A model generated the notes under the pieces. The model saw only the letters and a list, made by a program, of their open reading frames with translations, did no database searches and was not told the origin of the DNA. From the NCBI GenBank assembly GCA_007125435.1, contig SLDF01000334.1, positions 1 to 9,999 of the forward strand: 9,999 nt of DNA, in the 5' to 3' direction. A program made the position numbers and the translations under genes. This DNA comes from Saprospiraceae bacterium (lineage in GTDB: Bacteria > Bacteroidota > Bacteroidia > Chitinophagales > Saprospiraceae). Numbering within the stretch: position 1 is the first letter of the stretch; every line of letters begins with the position of its first letter. This document shows positions 1 through 7,505 of this stretch, piece after piece.

Positions 1-124
1 CCCTCCACTGCGTTGCGGGTCGCTACGTTGCAGGGCTCCCTGAACGGTCGGCCTCTGCTTCATTACCATTGCGCAGAGTCTGGCTCCTGGCGTCGCCACC
101 CTTTCACATCGCTGATGCAAGGTA
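1..124 (+). repeat. Dispersed modular repeat, copy A (left-truncated by window edge)
   Basis: Positions 17-86 match 9930-9999 at 65 of 70 bases without gaps. Positions 103-119 (TTCACATCGCTGATGCA) match 5856-5872 exactly. The segment is more GC-rich than its surroundings and contains short palindromes: CAGGGCTCCCTG at 31-42, CTCTGC/GCAGAG arms at 53-58 and 73-78, and TGGCGTCGCCA at 88-98. This resembles a REP-like extragenic repeat. An open frame crosses it (13-237), but it starts at TTG and runs on into the IS, so I do not call it a gene. The left boundary is unknown because the window starts inside or next to it; the right boundary is estimated from where similarity ends. Confidence 0.75.
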
Positions 125-168
125 GTAGTTATAATAATAATACGAACCTCATCTGTTTAGCTAATCGC

Positions 169-191
169 ACTGTGTGTATAACAAATTGCAC
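169..191 (+). repeat. Left terminal inverted repeat of the IS
   Basis: This 23-bp sequence beginning ACTGTGTGTATAAC is the exact reverse complement of 1461-1483. The next outer base pair (C168 against A1484) does not pair, which fixes the ends. The inner part contains ATTG (185-188), a candidate -33 box for the transposase promoter. Confidence 0.92.
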
Positions 192-216
192 AAATGATAA
201 AAAAGTTATATATTTG
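185..216 (+). promoter_or_regulatory. Candidate transposase promoter inside the IS
   Basis: The -7 box TATATTTG (209-216) matches the Bacteroidota consensus TAnnTTTG. A -33-like ATTG (185-188) lies 20 bp upstream, inside the left inverted repeat. The start codon of the first transposase frame is at 254, giving a short leader. The assignment is from consensus matching only. Confidence 0.5.
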
Positions 217-253
217 AGATGCCTGAAATTTTATTAACACAAAATCAATAAAG

Positions 254-457
254 ATGGAAACTAAGGAAGCTATTCTAGAGTCCATCCTGAGAAAAGTAAA
301 AACCGATGTCAGCCAGTTTATAGAAGATGAAGCTGAAATCAAATGCCCGATTGAATATGAGAAGCGCCTCATAGAGATGAGTCTGAACTTTGGCAGGAGT
401 ATCATGGAGAATACTCAAGGCCAAATGCCAAAGAGCAGAAATTTAAAAAAAAAGTAG
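254..457 (+). CDS. ISKra4-family transposase, upstream frame (orfA, N-terminal part)
   Basis: This 67-residue frame encodes the N-terminal end of the IS transposase; alone it has no catalytic residues. It is charged and mostly helical in character, and ends in KKK followed by TAG. The end lies in a run of nine A (445-453) followed by G, so the last two codons, AAA AAG, form the heptamer A AAA AAG (448-454) in the correct phase for -1 slippage into the downstream frame. The ATG at 254 sits about 37 bp after a good -7 box and is preceded by AATAAAG rather than a strong Shine-Dalgarno site. I read it as the first part of a 402-residue fused transposase. A termination product of 67 residues would also be made and could have a regulatory role, but that is inference. 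Confidence 0.8.
   Translation: METKEAILESILRKVKTDVSQFIEDEAEIKCPIEYEKRLIEMSLNFGRSIMENTQGQMPKSRNLKKK
448..454 (+). other. Programmed -1 frameshift slippery heptamer A AAA AAG
   Basis: In the orfA frame the two codons before the stop are AAA (449-451) and AAG (452-454), preceded by A448. This is the classical slippery heptamer used by many IS elements. After -1 slippage, reading continues from 454 without a stop to 1461. A 7-bp hairpin with G-U pairs can form at 491-507, but it is about 37 nt downstream, further than a usual stimulator. Confidence 0.75.
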
Positions 458-1461
458 TTACATTTTTTGGGAAAGTTACACTTCGAAAGACCCATGTATT
501 ATGTGGGGGTACAAAGAAGTTCGCTATTACCCGACACATACAAATGTTGCTGTGTTTATTAGGTCAAAGCAAGGTTTTTGATGAAGCGAGTCAGCTGTTA
601 TTTGATTTAATTGGTCTTCAGACAAATCCTATGCAAGTACAGAGAGTAAGTGAGTATTATGGCTCACAGTTAGATGAAGCTGTAGATCGGAACATAACCT
701 CATGTATACCAAGGTTAGATACCAAAGAGCAAATCGATAAAAAAGATAGTAAGACTTATGTGATGATAGATGGATCAATGGTATTTACAAGAGAAGAGAA
801 ATGGAAAGAGATAAAGCTTGCAAGAATATTCAGCCAAGAGAGTATTATGAACCTGAGTACAACCCGATGCGAAATACGAAACTCGGTCTATGTAAGTCAC
901 TTAGGAGTAGTAGATAAGTTTTTCCCAAAATTAGAAAGACATCTAAATGGATACAAGAATAAGGTCATCTTGGGTGACGGAGCCAAATGGATATGGAATT
1001 GGGCTGAGGATAATTACCCAGGAGCTGTACAGATTCTGGACTTCTATCATGCAAAGGAAAAATTGGTTTTAATAGCAAAGCAGTTTTTTAAAGAGAATGA
1101 TCGTTCCAAATGGGTAAAAAAACAGTGCGATTACTTATTGGGTGACCAGATAGAAGAAGTGATGAAAAATATCAAAAAACTCCGAAGTATGAATGATGAA
1201 GCTAAGGAAATAAAACAAAAGACCCTAAGCTACTATAAGGAACATGAAGACAGAATGATGTACAAAACGTATAGAGATAAAGGTTTATTGATAGGGTCAG
1301 GACCAATAGAAGCCGCTCATAGAAGTGTTATACAAACACGAATGAAATTATCAGGGCAAAAATGGAGTATAAAGGGAGCAAATGCAATAGCAAATCTTAG
1401 ATGTCTACACAAAAGCGATGCTTGGCATATCCTTGAAGGTTTTGTAAAAGCTGCTGCTTAG
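454..1461 (+). CDS. ISKra4-family DDE transposase, downstream frame (orfB)
   Basis: This frame holds the catalytic part of the transposase, which cuts and joins the IS ends. It is open from the slip site at 454 to the TAG at 1459-1461; the first internal ATG is at 544 and would give 305 residues. The segment before that ATG encodes VTFFGKVTLRKTHVLC, which matches the conserved region near the N-terminus of this family, so it belongs to the protein and initiation at 544 is unlikely to give full function. Catalytic candidates, numbered from the ATG at 544: D76 in VMIDGSMV, D145 in ILGDGAKW, D166 in LDFYHAKE and E256 in GSGPIEAAHR. The tail GQKWSIKGANAIANLRCL is also typical of ISKra4 enzymes. 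With orfA the fused protein is 402 residues. I see no internal stop or lesion. Confidence 0.88.
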   Translation, partial: VVTFFGKVTLRKTHVLCGGTKKFAITRHIQMLLCLLGQSKVFDEASQLLFDLIGLQTNPMQVQRVSEYYGSQLDEAVDRNITSCIPRLDTKEQIDKKDSKTYVMIDGSMVFTREEKWKEIKLARIFSQESIMNLSTTRCEIRNSVYVSHLGVVDKFFPKLERHLNGYKNKVILGDGAKWIWNWAEDNYPGAVQILDFYHAKEKLVLIAKQFFKENDRSKWVKKQCDYLLGDQIEEVMKNIKKLRSMNDEAKEIKQKTLSYYKEHEDRMMYKTYRDKGLLIGSGPIEAAHRSVIQTRMKLSGQKWSIKGANAIANLRCLHKSDAWHILEGFVKAAA

Positions 1462-1483
1462 TGCAATTTGTTATACACACAGT
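1461..1483 (-). repeat. Right terminal inverted repeat of the IS
   Basis: This is a perfect 23-bp reverse complement of the left end. The transposase stop codon TAG (1459-1461) overlaps its first base. Read outward on the plus strand it contains TTTG at 1467-1470, which could act as a -33 box for downstream DNA. Confidence 0.92.
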
Positions 1484-1493
1484 AGGATGTTAG

Positions 1494-1526
1494 TTTAGTA
1501 TTAAAAAATATTTATCACTACTTTTG
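1494..1526 (+). promoter_or_regulatory. Candidate promoter of the hybrid two-component gene
   Basis: TACTTTTG (1519-1526) matches the Bacteroidota -7 consensus TAnnTTTG. TTTA (1494-1497) is a 3-of-4 match to the -33 TTTG with a 21-bp spacer. Transcription would start near 1533, leaving a leader of about 94 nt. The purine-rich AAGGAAGA (1613-1620) is a plausible ribosome site. The IS right end is only 10 bp from the -33-like box. Confidence 0.5.
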
Positions 1527-1626
1527 CCACCATCAGCAAGATAAACAATGTAATTTTTCGATATTCAACGATCTTGAAAAATAGTTTGTATGAAAAATAT
1601 TCAAGTATTTTGAAGGAAGATAGACA

Positions 1627-4600
1627 ATGTCAATAGCCATTCGTACCATATTATTAGCCCTTGTTGTCATGTTCACTGTAAGTGAAGTAGCCGTGACACA
1701 GACTAACTTGCCATGGCAGTCGGACAACTACGAAATTCGTCACTTCTCCAGATTAGATGGCATGACACATCGCAATGTCATTGATCTGAAGAGGGGACAA
1801 TCCGGAAGACTCTGGGTAGCTACCCAGAGTGGTTTAAACTACTATGATGGCAATGTTTTTAGGGAGTTAATGGTCTCTGACGATGAGGGTGAGTATTCTC
1901 TCGTCAATGCCCGTCTGGTCGTAGATGAAGAAGATCAAATCTGGGCGATGCAAGTGTATGCCGAGGATCGTAGGCCTATACTGATAGAAGATAAAAACGG
2001 GCGTATCCCTGATATGGAAGGTGTGGTCAGACAGTATACGCTACCTGAAAATGGGACGGTTAAGAAATTTTGCAGGCTGTGCTTTGAAAGGTCAGAGCAA
2101 GGAAAAAAGGCAAAAGCTCTATTGCTGGATAAGATTGGCAAGACTATAGAGGTCAGTCCTAAATGGGGGTTTTATAATTTGCTGGACTCCATATATGGGG
2201 ATCGTCCTGTGAATTTTAACAGGGAAATAGATGCCGTGCTCAGTATGGAGGATAATTCATATGTGTATTTTTATCCGGGTCGAGGATTTGTACGCATAGA
2301 TCTCACACAGTCCACCGTCCAATTATTTGAGACAACCAATGATGGGCAACGCTTTGAAGATTTTTGGTACAAAGCCGTGCCTGTAGACCCAAAAGGGTAT
2401 TTCTGGTATCCTTCACATGTTCAGAAAGACAGTCTGGTATTGAGATCGTTTAGTACGCAAGATCATTTACCAGAGCCGGCATTTCAGTTCTTTATCGATG
2501 ATGATTTGCGATACTGGGTATTCTCAGCGACATACAAACAGTTCTTATATCAGCCAAAAAACGAATTGTATCAATCCTTTTCCTTTGACATCGGCAGGTT
2601 TAATTTTACATTATATGACGATGAGGGCATACTTTGGCTAGGCATAGAGAATGGTCTGTCTAGAGTCACCTTCCCTCGGCAATATTTCAGAAATATTGGC
2701 TCAAAACCCTTCCAGACCAATGAGCCGGCACCTATCAGCAGAAGCATACGGACGATGGTCAGGACCAAAAACGATCGTTATTTATTCTATGAAAACTTTG
2801 GTGCTGTATACGAGGTGGTAGACAAAGAGGATATATTACCCTATGTCAACAAAGAACCGGACGGTATCACCAGACTGAATACGCTTAGCATGGTTTATCA
2901 CGACTATGGAGACTTTGAAGCTCTAATACTTGGGTCTGAAAACGGCTTGTTTTTATGGGACATCACGAATGATCGATACAAGCAGTTGCCCAATTCGGCG
3001 CTTTTGAAAAATGTGACCGTCATACAGTATGATTCGCTCGAAAAGGCCCATTTGTTGGTCGATGAAGATATGTCATATATTTGGTTGTACAGTGATGATT
3101 TTTCTGCAAGTGAAGTACGAAGACTGCCATCACATATCACCAATATATTAAAGATTACCAAAGATCATGTATACGCAACGAGTGATCGCGCTCTGATAAA
3201 GATGGATAGAGATCTCAAGTCAGGTACAGACTGTTTTTCAGTAAAAACAGCATTTGATGTAGAAGGAAGAAATATTAGAGATCTGGTCATTAAGGATGGT
3301 ACCATCTGGTTGTCTTCATTTGAAGGCTTGTATGGCATCGACAGTGAGACTTGTGAGAAGCAGTATCACTTTGACAGGGTGTCCGGATTGCCGGGAGAGA
3401 TGGTGTACAGTATTTTACCGACAGAGAAAGGCTTATGGCTAGGTACAGACAATGGTTTATCCTACCTGGACTTTGAAGACTTCTCAATCAAATCCTTCTT
3501 CGAATGGGATGGCTTGTCTCACAATGAATTTAACACTTATGCCAAGATGATCGATGAAGATGGCGATATCTGGATGGGCGGTCTCAATGGAATCAATGTC
3601 TTTGATCCCAATAAAATAAAGCGGCTCAACTTCGATCAAGCTTCACTATACCTAACCTCTATCGATATATTCAATGTTGGAGAACGGTTAAGTAAAACGA
3701 TTCCAGTCCACAACTTTATAGACTTGCCTTCTATACGGCTCAAACCTAATGAGAAAACGCTCCAAATCAATGTGTCGCATCACGCATTGTCAAGGTCAAA
3801 TGCATCTAGCTTTCTCTGGTACCTAGAGGGCATAGAGCCGGAGTGGTCGAATACTTCAAAGGAACCGCTCATAGCTTACAGAAATCTTAGCCCGGGCATG
3901 TATACGCTCCACATACGAGCAGAAGACTTTAGAGGTGTCACCTCAGGCAATAGCCTCACGTTGACTATAGAGGTCGAACAATACTGGTATCTGCGGAGCT
4001 GGTCCATAGCCCTGTGGTTTCTGCTGCTAGGGTTAATTATATTTGCAGGGATCAGGGTACTTTTTATACGAAAAGTCGAAAAGCAAAGAGTGGCACAGTT
4101 AGAAGTATTAGATCAACAAAAAAACAACCTATACACCAACATTACCCATGAATTCAGGACACCCCTAACACTCATACTTGGCTATGCAGAAAAAGTAGAA
4201 AAACTATCCGAATCATCTTCTCCTGACATTCGTAAAATGTCGTCAAATATCCGGCGCAATGGTCAACAGCTTTTGCATCTGGTCAATCAAATGATGGATT
4301 TAGCCAGGCTTGAGTCCGGTGAAATAAAAGTGCAAACTAAGCCTGTACAGCTTCTACCCTATATCAAGCAAATCGCTTTTGCATTTCAATCTATGGCAGA
4401 CAAAAAGGGTATAAAAATTGCATTTTCCGGAGATGATACACTGAATAAGGCTTATGAAATCGATACAGACAAATTCCAGCAGATACTTTCTAATCTCATA
4501 TCGAATGCCATCAAGTTTGGAAAAAAGAACTCCACTGTCCATGTCACAGCCAATCTGGAGGTAAAAGAAAGGAAGGATAAAAAGATATTGAAAATCAGTG

Positions 4601-5688
4601 TTCAAGATCAGGGACCCGGTATACCAGAGTCAGAGTTGACCAAGATATTTGACCGATTTCACCGTCTGACATCGAAACACTCAGCTCAATACCCCGGATC
4701 GGGTGTTGGCCTTGCTCTGGCAAAAGAATTGACTGAGCGACTGTCAGGAAAGATCACTGTAGAGTCAAAAGTCAATATTGGTTCAATTTTCCATATTGTA
4801 CTGCCTGTAGAATTGGCAGCAGATCAAATGGACTTCGATAACACCAATTCAGCGATAGACAGTGAATGGTTACCACAGGGTGAAGACATAGCTCATATAA
4901 TAAAAGATGAGCAAATAGCTGATGGGTCATCTGAAGTCACAGGACAGCGGCTTGTGTTACTGGTTGAGGACAATCAGGATGTCCTTGACTATCTCGAATC
5001 CTGCATCTCAGACAAGTACAATACCGTCACAGCTCTTAACGGCAAGGAAGGTCTGGAAAAAGCCAGACAATACGTTCCCGATATCATCATCAGCGATGTC
5101 ATGATGCCGATCATGGACGGTTTTACACTTTGCACCAAGCTCAAATCTGACCGCATCACCAGCCACATACCCATTATCTTGCTTACTGCCAAAACCGGCG
5201 AGGAGTCCAGAATGAAAGGGCTGACCTATGGAGCCGATGCATACCTTACCAAACCCTTCAAAGAAGAAGAGCTTCTGGTCAGAATCGAAAACATGCTCCA
5301 ACTTATCGATGCACTGAAAACAAGATTCTCAGGTTTTGATGCCCTGTCTGCCCTGCCACCCTCCGCGCCTAGTCAGGAGGACATGTTCATGGATGAAGTA
5401 AAAGATGTACTCAAGAAGAACTATTCAGACGAAGAATTTAATACCGATGATTTTGCTGCAGCTCTTAAAATGAGCAAAAGCCAATTATACAGGAAACTCA
5501 AGGCTCTCACCGGAGATACACCGGCCAAGATTCTTCGCCATTACAGATTGGAAGTCGCCAAGCAGCTCTTACAATCTCACCCCAATATGTTGGTCTCAGA
5601 AGTAGCTTATGCATGCGGCTTTAACAATCCAAAATACTTCTCAAATTTATTTTATCAGGCCTATAATATCAGACCCGGTCGCGTATGA
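1627..5688 (+). CDS. Hybrid two-component system sensor kinase/AraC-type response regulator (HTCS)
   Basis: A single polypeptide senses a periplasmic ligand and controls transcription. Order in the 1353 residues: signal peptide about 1-24; periplasmic sensor about 25-700 with two-component propeller repeats (clear ones near 38-80, 334-349, 588-617 and 629-661, such as GLWLGTDNGLSYLDF); Y_Y_Y domain about 700-785; one membrane helix about 790-813; HisKA with H841 in THEFRTPLTLILGY; HATPase with N960, D994 in DQGPGIPE and the GSGVG loop at 1024-1028; receiver with E1114/D1115, phospho-acceptor D1157 in SDVMMP and K1209 in TKPF; AraC helix-turn-helix about 1256-1353. All key residues are present and the length is normal for the family. 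The ATG at 1627 follows AAGGAAGA by 6 nt. In the family, members usually control polysaccharide-utilisation loci; no SusC/SusD or glycoside hydrolase genes lie in the 4.3 kb downstream, so the target and ligand are unknown. Confidence 0.96.
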   Translation: MSIAIRTILLALVVMFTVSEVAVTQTNLPWQSDNYEIRHFSRLDGMTHRNVIDLKRGQSGRLWVATQSGLNYYDGNVFRELMVSDDEGEYSLVNARLVVDEEDQIWAMQVYAEDRRPILIEDKNGRIPDMEGVVRQYTLPENGTVKKFCRLCFERSEQGKKAKALLLDKIGKTIEVSPKWGFYNLLDSIYGDRPVNFNREIDAVLSMEDNSYVYFYPGRGFVRIDLTQSTVQLFETTNDGQRFEDFWYKAVPVDPKGYFWYPSHVQKDSLVLRSFSTQDHLPEPAFQFFIDDDLRYWVFSATYKQFLYQPKNELYQSFSFDIGRFNFTLYDDEGILWLGIENGLSRVTFPRQYFRNIGSKPFQTNEPAPISRSIRTMVRTKNDRYLFYENFGAVYEVVDKEDILPYVNKEPDGITRLNTLSMVYHDYGDFEALILGSENGLFLWDITNDRYKQLPNSALLKNVTVIQYDSLEKAHLLVDEDMSYIWLYSDDFSASEVRRLPSHITNILKITKDHVYATSDRALIKMDRDLKSGTDCFSVKTAFDVEGRNIRDLVIKDGTIWLSSFEGLYGIDSETCEKQYHFDRVSGLPGEMVYSILPTEKGLWLGTDNGLSYLDFEDFSIKSFFEWDGLSHNEFNTYAKMIDEDGDIWMGGLNGINVFDPNKIKRLNFDQASLYLTSIDIFNVGERLSKTIPVHNFIDLPSIRLKPNEKTLQINVSHHALSRSNASSFLWYLEGIEPEWSNTSKEPLIAYRNLSPGMYTLHIRAEDFRGVTSGNSLTLTIEVEQYWYLRSWSIALWFLLLGLIIFAGIRVLFIRKVEKQRVAQLEVLDQQKNNLYTNITHEFRTPLTLILGYAEKVEKLSESSSPDIRKMSSNIRRNGQQLLHLVNQMMDLARLESGEIKVQTKPVQLLPYIKQIAFAFQSMADKKGIKIAFSGDDTLNKAYEIDTDKFQQILSNLISNAIKFGKKNSTVHVTANLEVKERKDKKILKISVQDQGPGIPESELTKIFDRFHRLTSKHSAQYPGSGVGLALAKELTERLSGKITVESKVNIGSIFHIVLPVELAADQMDFDNTNSAIDSEWLPQGEDIAHIIKDEQIADGSSEVTGQRLVLLVEDNQDVLDYLESCISDKYNTVTALNGKEGLEKARQYVPDIIISDVMMPIMDGFTLCTKLKSDRITSHIPIILLTAKTGEESRMKGLTYGADAYLTKPFKEEELLVRIENMLQLIDALKTRFSGFDALSALPPSAPSQEDMFMDEVKDVLKKNYSDEEFNTDDFAAALKMSKSQLYRKLKALTGDTPAKILRHYRLEVAKQLLQSHPNMLVSEVAYACGFNNPKYFSNLFYQAYNIRPGRV

Positions 5689-5755
5689 TTTAAAAGTAAA
5701 AATGGTACGTCAGGTTTCATGTCAACGAATAAAGGTGTTCATTTTTCTTTTTTCA

Positions 5756-5872
5756 CTTTGGGCATCACCCTCGTCCTGTCGTCCTCGGGTCGCTACGTTC
5801 CGTGACTCGCTATTCGCTCGGTCCTGCGGACTCATTCGCATACGCTCTTGATCACTTCACATCGCTGATGCA
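5756..5872 (+). repeat. Dispersed modular repeat, copy B
   Basis: Positions 5756-5801 are identical over 46 bp to 9899-9944, and 5856-5872 are identical to 103-119. The middle (5802-5855) is unlike the middles of the other copies and contains its own small hairpin, GTCCTGCGGAC at 5821-5831. The copy begins 67 bp after the stop of the two-component gene. A frame reads through it, but it ends at TGA inside the repeat and looks like chance coding. Confidence 0.8.
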
Positions 5873-6137
5873 TAGGAAGAGAGTAACGACATTGTGAAGT
5901 GCATTTCAGTTGAGGACAATTATTTCCAGTAATATTGTAATTGAAAAACAACCTTAATAGGATTTTTTTGAGATACTTCCAGCAACTTATGATTTGGGAG
6001 GCTAATGAAGTTGATGAGCACAGTTCCACTTTTAGTAAGCGACCTGAGTAGTTGACTAATAAGTCTTTAGCGTAAACGGAGAAGATGTTGAAATTTTTTA
6101 TTAGTGGCAAACCAAATACTACCACCAAGGTATATTA
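5873..6137. other. Intergenic region with no supported gene
   Basis: This space lies between the repeat and the convergent nuclease gene. A 98-codon minus-strand frame (5832-6128) crosses it, but its last 13 or so residues come from the repeat and the rest resembles no family I know. I see no hairpin followed by a T-run for either converging gene. Confidence 0.4.
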
Positions 6138-7061
6138 CTATTTTCTATGCTCTTCTAAAATATTCTTAACTTCTTTGACATCTAGTTCAGTGATATTAGC
6201 AATCATGTCAAGAGGTAAACCTTGCTGGTTAGCGTTTAATACTACTTCGATTTTTCCTTTTTGAATCCCAAGTTGCTCACCTTCGATTTTTCCTTTTTGG
6301 ATTATTTGGTTATAAGTGGTCATGATGTTTTCTTTTACATTTGGTGGTATAGATTCAATAAGTTTCTCAACCGAGTCCGGCTTTAGCTCAGTCGTTCTTA
6401 ACATGTAAACGACAATCGTGTTGAAAAAATTCCTATCGTCGATCTCTTCAGCAAAAATAGAAAACACTTTCACGAATTCTTCTAATAATACATCTGGTTT
6501 GTTTTTCCATTTTTGAGTGACCATAGCAGCAGCCATCAGGTCGTTTCTCATAGCGAGCAAGACTTCATCTGAAAGACTATGCAATGCAACAAAAACGTGC
6601 TTGATTTCCGGAAGATAAGTTTTGATCTCTACATGATATGATTTGAATAAACTTGAAAGTTGGGGAGCATTCCATTTTCGTTTGCCTTGGTAATAAATAA
6701 TTGGTATGATTGGCTTAAGATTTTCTTTGTTTTTGATGGCTTTGAAATAATGTGCAAACATGTAATATCCTACCTGAATGAGGACATGTTTGTCAGGCAC
6801 ACTTTTATGTTCAAAAAGCAAAACAACATCGACTTTTACTGCTGCATCTTTCAGGATAGGCACCTCAAAAACAAGATCAGAAAAGAATTCATTCAGCTCA
6901 ATATCAATATAAGACTCTTTAAGGACAGCAAGTTGGTCAAGCTGGAGTTGATCGACAAGAACTTTAGGCAAAATGGTTCTAAAGGAAGCAGCCGCTCTTT
7001 TGGGATCAGAAAAAGCCTCCCTTACAAACTTGTCATGTATGTTGTGTTTGTTTTTGGGCAT
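6138..7061 (-). CDS. Rpn/YhgA-like PD-(D/E)XK nuclease family transposase
   Basis: The product (307 residues from the ATG) belongs to the Rpn recombination-promoting nuclease family (Transposase_31/PD-(D/E)XK superfamily), DNA-cutting proteins linked to recA-independent recombination and, for some E. coli members, to phage defence. The start HDKFVREAFSDPKRAAAS is characteristic. The nuclease core is visible: D62 in FFSDLVFEV, then E84 and K86 in LLFEHKS, then IQVGYYM and IPIIYYQGKRKW. The C-terminal part ends in a short repeated segment, IQKGKIE twice at a 12-residue step, then a predicted helical tail. A longer frame begins at TTG (7067), but the ATG at 7061 is preferred. No second transposase, inverted repeats or partner gene are seen next to it; it stands alone, convergent with the two-component gene. 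All likely catalytic residues are present. Confidence 0.9.
   Translation of the reverse strand: MPKNKHNIHDKFVREAFSDPKRAAASFRTILPKVLVDQLQLDQLAVLKESYIDIELNEFFSDLVFEVPILKDAAVKVDVVLLFEHKSVPDKHVLIQVGYYMFAHYFKAIKNKENLKPIIPIIYYQGKRKWNAPQLSSLFKSYHVEIKTYLPEIKHVFVALHSLSDEVLLAMRNDLMAAAMVTQKWKNKPDVLLEEFVKVFSIFAEEIDDRNFFNTIVVYMLRTTELKPDSVEKLIESIPPNVKENIMTTYNQIIQKGKIEGEQLGIQKGKIEVVLNANQQGLPLDMIANITELDVKEVKNILEEHRK
6245..6316 (-). repeat. 36-bp tandem duplication inside the Rpn gene
   Basis: The 19-bp string CTTCGATTTTTCCTTTTTG occurs at 6245-6263 and again at 6281-6299, exactly 36 bp apart. It encodes IQKGKIE twice in frame (residues about 254-260 and 266-272). The 36-bp step keeps the frame, so copy-number change would add or remove 12 residues. 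Confidence 0.8.
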
Positions 7062-7505
7062 AGTCAAGGGTTATTCTGTAAAAATAGAAAAAATCGGATA
7101 AAGTAAGGATGTGTCTTTCATTTACCTCCATTTATTCAGTATTATAATGTAAGGATTTGCTTAAAACAGTGTTCTACAGCATAGACAGGTTAAGATACCA
7201 TGACAATCCAATGAACTCAATCATCGTTGATAACCAATGTATTAGATATCTTATGCACCCAAAATGACAATTCTATTTCCTGCATATTTTGTAAAATAAA
7301 GACAAGAAATCGAACTAATTTGGCAAAATTTTGACCCCTGTCATGTGTGATTATCACTCATATTTGCATTGTGACAAGAGGAGATCAATGTTAGTGAATT
7401 TGTAACATTAATTCCGCCCTGTGCTTAAAATGCAAAAGTCAACAAATCAGATTCATGGTATAAAAAGCTGGATTCGATTTGCTGATGGACTTAAAATAAA
7501 CCTTT
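7062..7505. other. Non-coding stretch upstream of the Rpn gene
   Basis: No ORF of note is present. On the minus strand a 16-codon mini-ORF (7121 down to 7071) starts after an unusually good GGAGG and stops 9 nt before the Rpn ATG, in the same frame. An 11-bp palindrome GTGATTATCAC lies at 7347-7357. Promoters for the Rpn gene could not be assigned. Confidence 0.4.

Larger units (their letters stand above)
169..1483 (+). mobile_element. ISKra4-family insertion sequence (ISMich2-like group), complete
   Basis: The element is 1315 bp long and is bounded by perfect 23-bp inverted repeats (169-191 and 1461-1483). It carries one transposase split between two frames by an A-run. Length, the two-ORF arrangement with a likely -1 frameshift, and the DDE signature fit the ISMich2 group of the ISKra4 family (typically about 1.25-1.4 kb). 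No target-site duplication is visible: the 8 bp outside the left end (CTAATCGC) and outside the right end (AGGATGTT) differ. The original duplication has therefore decayed, been recombined away, or never formed. Both coding frames and both ends look intact, so the copy may still be active. Confidence 0.9.

Noticed and set aside
13..237. Plus-strand frame of 74 codons at the left edge
   Set aside because: It begins at TTG inside the dispersed repeat and crosses the IS boundary at 169, so it joins two unrelated pieces of DNA.
5609..5851. Plus-strand frame overlapping the end of the two-component gene and repeat B
   Set aside because: It overlaps the AraC domain in another frame and then reads through the repeat; no family similarity is visible.
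5832..6128. Minus-strand frame of 98 codons
   Set aside because: Its C-terminus is encoded by the dispersed repeat, the rest is unlike any family I know, and no ribosome site is visible.
6660..7106. Plus-strand frame of 148 codons
   Set aside because: It is the antisense shadow of the well-supported Rpn gene.
7347..7357. Palindrome GTGATTATCAC, considered as a CRP/FNR-type site
   Set aside because: The half-site spacing does not fit TGTGA-N6-TCACA and it has no nearby promoter to support it.
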